This document shows, piece after piece, positions 21,588 through 32,909 of a stretch of DNA of 64,000 nucleotides. Both the position numbers and the translations under genes were made by a program. The notes under the pieces were generated by a model. That model was not told where the DNA came from. It ran no database searches and saw only the letters and a program-made list of their open reading frames with translations. This DNA is from Macrocystis pyrifera (Eukaryota; Sar; Phaeophyceae; Laminariales; Laminariaceae): assembly GCA_031763025.1 (NCBI GenBank), contig JASSKH010000001.1:19755142-19819141 (forward strand), written 5' to 3'. Numbering within the stretch: position 1 is the first letter of the stretch; the number at the start of each line of letters is the position of its first letter.

Positions 21588-23169
21588 TCACTTTACGCAG
21601 TCAAGTCCAATCCCGAGTCCCGCACGAATGTCAATCCCACTAACCTGATGGAGATAAACCATAGCCTTGAAAAATGCTTTCCAGTGCCTCGCCGTAGGGT
21701 TATTGGAGTGGCGCGCCACAACACGCTCAGCGTTCGAGATGTCTGGCCTAGTCATGGTTGACAACCACATCAAGCTGCCCACAGCCTCCCTGTATGGCCA
21801 GTCTCCTCCACGTTCGTCCTCTTGTCTTGGAATTAGTTCCACACTGAGGGTCGCGTGCGTGGATGTAAAAGATGAAACGATTCAGCATGCACTCAGTAAA
21901 CGCCTTCTGCCAAATCTCCAATGTTACAATACCAGTCGAATTTGAATGCACAACCTGTGTACCAAGTCAGTCCGCCGAGATTGTCCATGGGGATTTCGTG
22001 ACTTGCGCGGCATCGAAGTCTCTGCAATGTCTCGTCCGATTCTGCGACTACGATGTCATCCACATGAACGGCCATGATCAGTTCTACTTTGCCATCCATA
22101 ATCATGCGAAATACACACGGGTCAGATCTACACTGCTCCATACCGTACTCTACCACGGTCTCTACCAATTATTTGGCCCACTGCCGTTCGCTCTGATTTA
22201 AACCATACAGTGGTCTGTTTACGCGGACGATCTTTCCTGACATATCACCACACCCACGAGGTAGAGAGTTCATATATATCTTGGCGTCGAATGCCGCTTG
22301 AAGCAAAGCTTGTGCGACATCCAGTTGAAAAATCTATATCATGCTCATTGGCAACAGCCGCCAGAAATTTGACGCTGACGAAGGAGTTCGTGCAAACGTT
22401 TGAAAGCAATCTACATTCTTCACCTAGCTAAAACCCTTCAGTCACAAGTCTGGCCTTTGTCTTAACTATCAGGCCGTCCTTGTCAGTCTTGTAGGTAAAC
22501 GCCTACTCCGCATCTACAGGTTTCAGCCCTTGTGACGGTATCGTGGCTTCGTACGTACCGGTCGTTGTGTGACCATCCAACTCAATTTTCATGGCCTTGT
22601 GCCACGCCGCTTTATACTGAGAACGCTCTACATCTGCTGCGGACTGCGGACGGACGCGGTTCTACGTCTTGCGGAAAATCACTCGGCATGCGCACGCTTA
22701 ACTCCCCTTTATTCTGCACAAGAGGTTCTCTGGCATTCAAGGCCACTGCGTCCTCCGTCGCCCAGAATGTACGATTCAGCGTACTCCTAAGCTTCGTCCG
22801 CCACTCGTAAGCTGCCGCAAGCAGCGTGTCCGATACATCATCGTTCATTCTTAGCTGGTGCACAGCAGGTTCATCCTCCAGGTGTTGGCTCTGACCCCGG
22901 GTGCGGCCCCGTACTGTCGGGGGGAGCCGTCCACAGCTGCTGAGCTCGTGTGCTGGCCTACCCCCCGACAGGACCGCCGCGAGATTCTCACTGTTCCCTT
23001 GGCCGGTGTCGGAGGCTGATGCCGCGCCCGGGTCGCTTTCGTTTCTCCCTTCCGAGACCCAGGAGGCATCCACGGCGCTCCCTTGAGACGAGTCCATCGT
23101 CTCGGCTGTTTCGACCGGCCCCATCGGGGCCAAGGAGGCGTCCACGGCGCCCCGTTGAGACGAACCCAT
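21588..23169 (-). pseudogene. Copia reverse transcriptase with N-terminal linker (frameshifted)
   Basis: 23169-22612 is an Asp/Ser/Glu-rich linker leading to WRTKLRSTLNR and, in shifted frames down to 22200, to words of the RT fingers. 22168-21893 carries SDPCVFRM and AVHVDDIVVA, the second holding the catalytic VDD of copia RT. 21842-21588 retains YREAVGSLMWLSTMTRPDIS, the conserved thumb/connection motif, and HWKAFFKAMVYLHQVSG. At least three frame changes separate these pieces. Confidence 0.88.
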
Positions 23170-23211
23170 CGTCTCGGTTGTTTCGTCGCCGGCCTCGCCG
23201 GCAGCAGGTAC

Positions 23212-24510
23212 TTACTGTCCGCGCTCCTTCAGAAAAGCGTCCAGGTCGAAATCCCACTTCACGTCGAGGTTGTTCGAGCGAGCCAGACCGTCGTCCAGTT
23301 CACCCACAACCCCTCCACCACATCGATTTGAAATGCTCAGGTCGTCTGCCCCGAACCCCCCCCTTTCCGTAGACAAGGACTTACTCGCCTCGGCAGGTAT
23401 AAATGGTGCAGGCGACACGCGTTGCCTGGTGACATTTCGCGTAAATAGCACAGTGCGTTGCCTCGTCAGTACTCGTGCTGGGTCTCGGGCGTAGTTGGGT
23501 GCAGGTCCAAGGTAAAAACACTCTTGTGCTTTCGCCTGTGACTTGTGTTCCCTTTTCACCTTGCAGTAGCCAGGTTCGATGGAAGGTAATAGTACTGCCG
23601 GGCATGTCACATTAAATGCGGTGACTTGCTCTCCGGGTAAACTGTCGTTGTTGTGCGGTTCAAGGTGTCACACGCCCAGTGGGAAGTATTCTGCGAAGAA
23701 CGATGAATTGGCCAGGAATTGCGCCCTAGGCAAAAGATTTTGAGTCTAGATTCGGCCCGCCATTGCGGCCGTCTCAGTCAATCCCAGCGCGTTATCCGAT
23801 ATTCCATTGAATTGGGCACTTTCGGCCTCCGTGAATTCCCGCTTGATCCTTCCTGATTTTCACACGTCTCTAAACTTGCCCCCGCGGAATTAGCCACTCC
23901 CGTCAGATCTGACGATTACCACCGTACAAGGGACGTGGTCTACACGAGAATCTGAGAGGAACTTCCCGGAAAATTCCTCGGTGTCTGACTTGTGGCGCGT
24001 AAATTACACAACGTACGCAGTGAAAATCGTCGTGCACGACGAGAGTATACCGCTTCCTCCCGCGAGAATCTACCACCTTACGACTACTCAAATCCACGAA
24101 AACTCTCTCGAGCTTCTTATCTGCTCTTGTGTGCGTTGGTTGCTTGATGCTCTTGCGAAATCCGTTAGCCATGGAACACCCCCTGCACCCCAGCAGTTCT
24201 CCCTCGAGGACAATTCCTTGCTGCTTCGCGGTCTTGCGGAGTAGGACCTCGTGAGAGCGTTCAGCAACACAATGGAAGCCGTTGATGTTGGACTTGTCGG
24301 GCAGTCGCCCCGGGGCGAGTACAGCACAGGCTTTTTCGTTACTACTGCGGTCGATCCGGTAGCCGTAAAAAGGCTGAAAAGAGTCCCACTCAACGGAAAC
24401 ACGATTGAAAGCTCTGACTTCATACTGATTACAACTCCCGCGAGGCGTCCTTCGAAAGTGTGGCCGTTTTTAACGAGAGTGGGCAAGGACATTAGGTGGT
24501 AGCGGAGATG
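23212..24510 (-). pseudogene. Copia GAG-pre-integrase and integrase (frameshifted)
   Basis: In the upstream part, one frame gives NGHTFEGRLAGVVISMKSEL and, after a shift, HCVAERSHEVLLRKTAKQQG followed by LEGELLGCRGCSM, the pattern of the pre-integrase zinc-binding module (C-x2-C end). The next frame (24172 to 23903) gives KLERVFVDLS and RYTLVVHDDF, matching the integrase core start with its catalytic Asp. The middle of the core (23900-23620) is too decayed to follow. The C-terminal part (23610-23212) retains ECFYLGPAPNYARD and TRNV, typical of the copia integrase end. Confidence 0.85.
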
Positions 24511-24664
24511 TGATCGCAAAGGCTGGTCCTGGTAGCAATTAGGCAAACCGAGAAGCGTGCAGAATGCACGAGACAGAATAATGTTGATGTTTGAAATCGG
24601 CGCTTGCGCCCAACAAATAATCACAACGAGTGCACACTCCTAAGGACGTTTTCTTGCAAGCAAA

Positions 24665-24865
24665 TTGAATGGAGGAAAGTGCAAGAACGCGAGTGACAAA
24701 TGTTCGATGAACGTCATTGAGTAGTGGAAACGCTGAACCTTTTGCGCGATAAAAATGAAAGCATCAACCGGCGTAGAGAAAGGGCGACACCTGTGACCAC
24801 GGCTTGTCCAGGCGATCGCTGAGAGTGAAGTCTCCTACGACTTCCGCTGAAGCAAAAGTGATTAT
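24665..24865 (+). repeat. Dispersed repeat, copy 2
   Basis: Second copy of the repeat at 13205-13425, lying immediately beyond the 5' end of the copia remnant. It is not an LTR of that element: nothing similar is found at the 21.1-kb end. Confidence 0.65.
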
Positions 24866-24999
24866 ATATAAAACAGATAGTTAGAATATTTTATAGGACT
24901 AGCTCTAGAATGTATCGGCATCTAGCCAAACAGTTTTCGCTACGGCTACAGTGATCAACGAATGCGACGGTTTTTAAACTCAGATGGGTAGGTGGTCTA

Positions 25000-27900
25000 T
25001 ACGCCTGTCTACCTGCACATCAACTTGTGATTCTTACAAGATTGGGTGTACGTAGCTTCTCAACAGAGGGCCACATCTCGACGTTTAGGTGTTGCAGTGG
25101 TCGTGTTTGGATGATACTCAGAAATCGACAACGGATCAGTAGCCAAATGCCGGCCGTAAAACTGGTCCCGCGGGGCACCGACATATGTGGCAGATATGGC
25201 ACCTTAGTTTGAAGGTGACAGCGACCCAAGTGACGTTCTGAGGATTCGAGTGATCCACAAGTGGGCCTCGAGGAAATTCAGTGTCGCGTCGTGCCATCGT
25301 TCATGGCGGGAGGATACAGGCTGCGAGGTTTACACTGTCTGTCAGCTGTCAAAACTCGTGTCGGCCACCGGATTCTCGGCTTCAGGATCGAACCCTTCTA
25401 GACGCATCGCTTCAACGACGAGCAAAGCGATGGAAGGGCTGATAGGTTAGGCCCAAAACGATTGGACTGGTGGGGGCCCTGAGGTAAGGAAGGAATGTTT
25501 GACTTCGGCATCTCATTAGTGTTCGCTATGGTGTTCCAAATACTCCGAGCCATGGGATTTTGCCTGAGGAGGAGCGTCATGCATTGTGTGTCACCATGCC
25601 TTGTTGTGTCAGGTATAGGCTGTTCACGTGACACCTCGGGTACACTCCTACCATAGCATATATTCCGCTATAAGTACTGCAGGCCTACCTGCAATCCAAC
25701 CTCAAGGCAATTTGGGGAAGCAATACTACTGCCTAATTCATGCCTTTTGATTGCCCAAACCATGCGGGACTGACAGTCCGGAAAAAGTAGAGCTACGCGC
25801 CCTGGTCCTCCACATTTTATGGAAAATACGCAAATCCTACCCACCCACTCAAACTTCTTCAATGCCGTCAATTATCAGTCGTGTTCTTGGGTGTAGCCAC
25901 CTACGGGCCGGCAGATCTAACAGTCTTCAGAGAGGACTCAATGGCAATGTACAAAGAGACGGTCCACAGGATTTCATCAAAAGAAGCCTACAGGAGTGAC
26001 ATTGGTCCACATGCCCTGCTCGCCTCGCCGAGCGAAATCTGAAAAACACATGTACGAGCCACGAGGGGTTGAAATACGTGCCTACCGTGATGACGTGGTC
26101 ATCGATATGGTGGGGGTCACAGCCGGCAGTGTCGGAGTAGTGTGCCCTTGACTGATACAACCTGTTCGAAGTTGGCCGTATTTAGCTATCAACCGAAGCA
26201 GACTGGTCGAGCAGCTTCCAACGGGGCAAGTGCCTACGCCAGACGATGCCTCTGTTGTGCGGATAATATGCGTTCTCAATGCCGAGGGGCGTTGGGTGGA
26301 GATTTTGGACGGCAAAGATTTGCACGCGATTGTTTGCGCAGCACAGCACCCAACAGTGTCGTGTGGACGGTGGTTCGGAGCAATATCGCGGATATGAGGC
26401 CGCGTACATGCCGGACAACGGGCATGCCCACCTGGTCGTAATTAGTTCTATTCTACAGCAGACCACTTCTAGTTAGAGGGTGACGGGTTCGGAAGCGTCC
26501 CTGCCAGCGCGTAAGATGGCAGGCATTGTCTATACCCTGTCCATACCATCTACGACAAGCGTAAGGGATCGTCGCCACCACACGTAAAAAGTATCGGAAA
26601 AAGTCATAATGGCCACCGTTCCCAACATCTGGGGTAAACAGTGCTTGCCTCAATGGGGAGTACCTCAGAGAGGTTCGCGGTGGGGAAAAAGACTCCTCGG
26701 GGAAAATCGATGTTGACGAGTTGCCAGGTAAGGTCGCCAAGGAAATTATGAACACCCCAAACATATGACACTCTTTGGGAACAAATGAACCGGGTTCGAT
26801 ATGAAATGTGCGTCTTTTTTTCGAGGCATCTCCCTCAGACAAAATTACGCCGGGTTTGGATGATCAGTTCGGGCGAACCGTAGCCGCAGACGTCATCGAG
26901 GCATAGCAACGGAGTGAATCTCCAAATGGCGTCGCCCACGTTTGAAGGGTGAATCCCGTGGGCTCATACCGAGTAATCTCAGCCTAGGACTTTGCATCCA
27001 CCGGACGAAGCGTTCTGATGGAGTAGTTCTAGTTTCGAGAATAAGGGCTTCAGGGGTGAGAAGCCTCTGCTTCGGCGCAACACATGTCGATACACGGCAT
27101 GTCGGTTTGTTCCATTTCAGGTTATTATGCTAGACCTTCCATACCACAAAGAATCTATTGAAACACCTTTTCAATCCGGGTTCCCGGCTGAAAAAGTCTT
27201 TACATCACCCCAAACCTGTTCTGACTTTGCGAAAAACTGCAACATTGTCCTACTGCAGATGTGCAACGCATAACACGTGGAACACACTATTAACAGTACG
27301 AGTCCAACGTACTATTAACAGTAGGAGTCCAACGTTGGTGAGTAGAGTTCCCTATTACAAGGCCTCCGGCATTCACCAGTGCTTCGCCAAACAGTGTTAT
27401 CGCACCCGTCGCTGGTGAAACAAGAATAGGCGCTGGCGCACGGTTTCTCCTGAATCAATGCCGGAACTGCTATCTCGCCACCGAGTTTGAGGGAGAGAAT
27501 CCTGTGCGCACAGAGAGAGATACGTCGGCACGGAACTTGCTTGCAAGATGATTGACAGGTGTCAGAGGGCCTCAATTCATCGATACTCTTCAGGTGGGGG
27601 GCGTCGTCGGAGAGACAGATGGAGTATTCTTTCTGAGAGAGGCATACGTGTCCAGGGCAAGGCAAAACCGTTTTATCATCGCAGTAACCATCGACGAGCC
27701 AATAGCACACCAGGTGCACCGATGAGGCGTTCTAAGTTAGAGGTTGACTCATTTTCTGCTGAGGCTGCTATGTCTCCCCATTGGCAAGGTACTATGCGGA
27801 ATTCATCGGGAACAAACATATTAATACGACTGATGGTACACGCATGTCGTACGTGTAAGTACGAATTATGCTCAACGGTGTAGGGCACAACTACATACGC

Positions 27901-30900
27901 ATCCCTCAACTAGCGCCCGGTAAGGACACCATGGTGGGTCAGACAGCAAAAGTGATCGCTCCTTCGTAGAACGCCTCCGATGTACAAGCATACGCGTGCC
28001 TTCGGGGACCACCAGGCTGCTGGCGGCTGTTACCAACAGCGTGGGAATGTGCCGTGGATATAGAGTAGGGCAATCGAAACTTTGGGTAGATAAAGTACAT
28101 GGGCAGTGGAGTAGTGGATACGGTAGTGGTGGGTAAGTTAAAGCCAGAGTAAAAGCAGTAGCAGTTGTTTATTTAATGACAAAGGCAAGGCGCGTGGCGG
28201 TATAACTTCAACTACGGCAAACGTATAGGTTACTGAGAGGCGCGCGGGGGACGGGACAGGGTCAGAGGAAGAGTTCTCGGAATTGTTCTGACGGATTTTA
28301 AGTTGTGAGTACCTCCGCAACTAGGTACGTGGGTTTACAACTGACAGCATGGATACGGTGGATGTTATGATCGGAACAAACACTACCCATTGTCAGATGG
28401 AAAACAGAATAATACTATAACCAATCCTTTCGAATATGGAGTGTCCAATTTCTGCTGGCAATCGAAGACCTATTATTCCTAGTGAAATTGTTCGAAGTTA
28501 TTAGTAATACTGTTAGAACAAATATTGCCGCTTAAAGAAGGTGTAAGGGACGAATCTATTATATTTTCATTTATTTACCTTAATGAAGAGATATTAAGCA
28601 GCAGTAGCTTAACGATATCGGGTGGAAGAAGGCAGGCCCATGGCATACGTGAGAGTAAAAGCACTCTGTCTACATAATGAGCCAGTTTCACATGCTCAAC
28701 CGTTCTGATTCCATTATTTTCCTACGAGAATTGAAGTACACGAAACACGAGCAATGCAAGCGAAAGTTATAAAGGGTTGTTAGCTTTGCCGTTATATTTT
28801 CGAAACCAAACCTTCTATCGCGAGCGGGTATGTTGCTCAGTGGGGCTGAATGATACTACGGAGGGTTTGGACTGAAAATATTCCCAGGGTACCTTTAGCC
28901 ATGAGTACTTTAATATATGTAAACGACTATCCTGCCCAGTGGAGTTTCATGATGGATACCATCGAGTACCTGCTACTCGGGCACCTTGTACGATCGAGAA
29001 ACACTGATTGTATCACCGGTATCACGTGCCTGAAAAAGCAGAGTTAAACTACTTTACCATTATGTTTAGAAATTCTATTGGTACCCACAATCCCCTTGGG
29101 ATTCTGTGTACCCTCGTCGGGTAGTTTTTCTTTCTTTTGGCACTGCCTACCCAACTGTCTGGTATATATAGTACCCGGGGGCGGTACGATGGTCCAAAGT
29201 AACCCGTTGCTATACATAGTATGGTGTACCCAGATATGATAGTTGGTATTTACCCGGGTAGGTATATTGTGTACGCCTCTATTAATGCGTGTGCATTACG
29301 CGTGTCGATATATATATAATCCCGAAGCTAGAAAAGCTCGTTGCTAGCGGCTCTTGTATCCCTAGAGAGCATTGCCTATTGGATACAAACTCCGAGGCCC
29401 GTCAGACCAGCGGACGAATCCAGGGTCTGGTCCTCAAACTGGAGACAACATCCAGTCTAGATACGCTCCGTTGTTGTTGATATGTCTTGTTGAGGTGTAC
29501 CCGACCAGGCTGTCCCACCCGACCGGCTTGCGGGCTTGGGAAGCCAGTCCAAGAGAAACATACCCACCCGGGTTACGGCTGCCCCAGCGTTTGTGTTGTG
29601 CCGCTTAGTAGTTATTATCCTTCCCGTCAGGTGCCAGCTAAACACTAACGTCAGACTGCGCTGATGTGCTTTGCCCATCCAGCCGAAAAACTTTGTTGCG
29701 CCAGCGTATGGGCACTATTTTGGCCATAGCCTCGTTCTATACCCATGCAATGTTGAGCGGATCGCTGATTCTACTTCAGATGAGGCGGATTGAATTGCGC
29801 AGCTACACAGTAGTGAACGGATGAGGTCAGCAAGAAGATTGGCGACCGTCGACAATAAAATCAGGATGTGATGCTGACATTTTCCGTGATTCAGTCGACG
29901 GTTATCGAGCACCTCCGACGTCTGTCGATGCGGTCACCCTTTTTTTTTGGCGCGGCTTACATAGCGTGAATGGGCTTGCCGATGATATATTGTCGAAAAG
30001 CAACAAGTACCAACAAGGCCAACTCCGAGTTGAATACTCGCTCAACGTAGGACGTTTGCTGCACCATGAAATTGGCGGTGGTCAGCTTGGCCGGCCGTGT
30101 CCGGCATTTGCGGCAGCATACACGCCGCTTGTTTCGCTCCCCCGTGTCGTATTTTATTAATGGCGATTCTCACTGTATATGAAACATTGCCCGCGCGAGA
30201 GCATTCACGCCTTGTATACCCCCCACCAGAAGACAAATCCCTTCAGGCGCAGGCACATGCGTCTTCAGAAGCATAACTACGTGTCTGTTGATGTTGGTCA
30301 CCATCCCCAAAACCCATAGCTTGTGCTCGAGAAACAACACGACGCCCATATTTCTCGGTGTTATGCAGGTTAGGCCAATATCGATACCCTTTAGGCAAGT
30401 AAATATCACCCCGAAGTATGAATTCCACGCGGCCCCAGTTCACCTCTGGTAGCACTCGCATGCAGAATGACCGCGGACTCATGGCTTCTCCCTGCTACAG
30501 CCCACTGTAGCGGTCCATCTTGCCTCCCCCCGCCCAAGATACCTGTAACAACACGGGGGCGGATCCCTCGCCGTAACCCTTGTCGATGAACGGCGTGTGC
30601 TGGCACGCAAGTGTCCGTCATTATGGGCAGTGCCGGTTTTGGACCGCGTTGAATCAAGTCGCGGCCGCAACATGAATCCAGGGTAGGCCCGCACTGCTTC
30701 CTCGAGCGCTTCTCATCTTCCACTGCGGGCTGTGGACCCACATATGCCGCCGAGGACCTGTTTGTTTGTTACATTCGCCTTTCCGCTGTTGATGGCTTCC
30801 ACGACACTGTAAGTGCACAACGTGCCATTATCCGCACAACAGCCCTACCACTCGGTGCTTCAGGTATACTGTCGCACCGCACCTCCCACGGGTCACGCCG

Positions 30901-31039
30901 TTTTATTAGCGTTAGTGAATGCTCGGACCCGCCGCACGCCCCCAATATGTATTGAGTACCCTCCCCCGCCTTCGCCGGTTGGCCTCACTCCTTTACGTGA
31001 CCTATTTTTTTTCTCACTGGGCTTCCATTTCCGTTCTAG
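25000..31039. other. Gene-poor stretch with decayed frames
   Basis: No exon chain with compatible splice phases was found. On the + strand a protein-like but stop-interrupted frame runs near 26070-26395 (words VVIDMVGVTAG, VEILDGKDLHAIV). On the minus strand frames shift between 30740 and 29960. Both look like remnants of old coding elements, but I could not name a family. The region around 28.3-28.6 kb is A+T-rich and apparently empty. Confidence 0.35.
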
Positions 31040-31138
31040 GGCTTTTTCGGTGGGGTACAATTTGGAGGAGCACCTGAGCGAGATCAAGTGCGCGGTGATC
31101 TGACTGCCTTCCTCGTGGCGGAGGCGACCGTTCTCATG
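31040..31138 (+). CDS. Possible internal exon, unknown gene
   Basis: A strong acceptor (TTTTTTTTCTCACTGGGC... TTCTAG) precedes 31040 and ATG|GTGCGT is a possible donor. The 99-nt exon is symmetrical (phase 0/0) and reads GFFGGVQFGGAPERD, then LTAFLVAEATVLM. If unspliced, the frame stays open to a TAG at 31321. A second frame entering from the same acceptor (AFSVGYNLEEHLSEIKCAVI) is also open but ends in TGA. No partner exon with matching phase was confirmed. Confidence 0.3.
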
Positions 31139-32368
31139 GTGCGTTGGGGCACATATTTACGGCGGCATTTCCCACCAGAAAAGTTGTGTTTGTACTGCAT
31201 GAGCAGGGCTGGGCGCTGGCTGACTCAGTCAAAAAATGCCACTTTTGTCTCGAACTATAGTCACTCATTTCATATTAAACTAAACAATAAAATCCCCTTA
31301 TATTCCGGGACAGAGTGGTAGCCATCGCCCCGTCGCAGTGACTGAAGAGCTCAAAGAGAAATGTCCACTTTGGTCGACGATGCGTGTGACTACCCTCGAG
31401 GCAGCGGAGGGTGCGTGAGCTGTGCCGAACTAGGTGCTTTTGGCCTGTGAGTATTTTGGCATTCAAGCTATGTGCTCTCTGCTCCGGCTCCACCGCACGT
31501 TATTTTATAGGATACTTGGTACCTGGTGCTTTTAGTTTTTCCGAAGAATACCTGGTACGAAACGCTCCACCTGGTGAGGAACATGAACAACAAACACAAA
31601 AAAAGAGGAACCCGAAAGTCAGATACATCGTGCGTATGCGTGACTGCCACCACACTGTGATTGCGACTTCCACAGTTGTTGTTGCTGCTACTCCCGCCGA
31701 TGCTACCGTTGAGCTCCGTCGGTGTGCTATATTCACTTCATCTCTAAATTTACTGGTTGTTTAAGTTTTATACCAGAATCTTTCTGAATAATGAACCGTT
31801 TGTCAATTTCACGACTAACATTTCATCCAACATTGTGCAAAACAGTTAATATGTAGAAATAGCAACAATTTTATGTGTGTGTCACATATCGGTTGTTATT
31901 ATTATGTTTGCCTTCCGACAACGTAGCGTAGATGCCGTTCGGGTGCTATTGACTGCCGCCAATAATGCCGTGTACAACGCATATATTTCAATCCGATTTG
32001 CGCGAATCATTTTACCTAGTAACTCTGTGTAGTAGACATAGATAGGTCTCTTGAAAAACCAAATTCTGTCTATTTATATGAATACAATGTTTTTATGTAC
32101 TGCTGCACTATTGTAGTCGTTCCCTTTGTCCCTAGACAATATACCAGTTTATTTATGTCTTTAGACAATATTAGTCCTCGTGATTCCCATTTTTTGTTCG
32201 TTGTGCATGTAGAAGCTGGAATAAGTATTTGTGTCAGACTGTTGTCAAATTAGAATTCGTTCAGGGGTATGTACTTCTACTTTTAATACACACAGTACGT
32301 AGTAGGGGTGCATTGTAAATATTAAATACCTAACAAGAACGGTATAATTTGTACCTGTGCTGCTGTAG

Positions 32369-32552
32369 TGAACGTATTCAGACAGGAATTTTGATTGGAT
32401 TATTGGAGTATTTTCCCGTCAAGTATCCTTCACAATTGGGCGGAGATGTGGACAATTGGCAGTATGGTCACCGTTTTGTTTTTGCCATTCGATTCGATCC
32501 GGAAGTAGAACCAATGTTGTCACGTGTCACACACACTGCACTCAAAACGTGA
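32369..32552 (+). CDS. Possible last exon, unknown gene
   Basis: CTGCTGTAG at the left edge is a fair acceptor. The frame (phase 2 entry) encodes about 60 residues including LGGDVDNWQYGHRFVFAIRF and DPEVEPM, and ends in TGA at 32552. An AATAAA polyadenylation-like signal follows at 32669 inside the 124-bp tandem duplication. Upstream exons of this gene, perhaps including 31040-31138, could not be joined with confidence. Confidence 0.3.
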
Positions 32553-32659
32553 CACAAACGCATTGTTACCGCCAGTCCGCGTGTATATTATGTGTAGACT
32601 GCTTCGTCGTACTCGTACATCGTACTGCTGTGGATAATACGTTGAAATATGTTGCTATT

Positions 32660-32907
32660 CTAGAGCAGAAATAAAGTTAGAAATATAACAGTGCGTTAGC
32701 ATATACTGACTGTACTGGGTACAAATACATGTACATACAGCAGTTAGCTGTAGTACCAAGGTACATAGCAGGGTGCAAGTGTTCTAGAGCAGAAATAAAG
32801 TGAGAAATATAACAGTGCGTTAGCATATACTGACTGCACTGAGTATAAATACATGTACATACAGCAGTTAGCTGTAGTACCAAGGTACTTAGCAGGGTGC
32901 AGGTACC
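32660..32907 (+). repeat. 124-bp tandem duplication, nearly identical copies
   Basis: CTAGAGCAGAAATAAAG starts at 32660 and again at 32784; the two copies differ at only a few positions, so the duplication is recent. Each copy carries AATAAA and the palindrome-like TACATGTACATACAGC. Confidence 0.9.
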
Positions 32908-32909
32908 GC

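Larger units (their letters stand above)
21143..24624 (-). mobile_element. Decayed Ty1/copia retrotransposon, pol region
   Basis: Reading from 24.6 down to 21.1 kb, the minus strand shows the copia order: GAG-pre-integrase, integrase, a variable linker, reverse transcriptase, RNase H. The gag and protease part is missing and no long terminal repeats or primer-binding site could be found, so the copy is truncated at both ends. The reading frame changes repeatedly and contains stops, so the copy is inactive. Confidence 0.9.

Noticed and set aside
27315-27719. 134-codon Cys-rich minus-strand frame
   Set aside because: Cysteines show no repeating spacing, no splice support was found, and the opposite strand is also open.
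29960-30741. Possible PiggyBac-like transposase remnant on the minus strand (Cys/Arg-rich CCRKCRTRP word)
   Set aside because: Only a short zinc-ribbon-like word; the DDD catalytic motifs could not be found in any frame.
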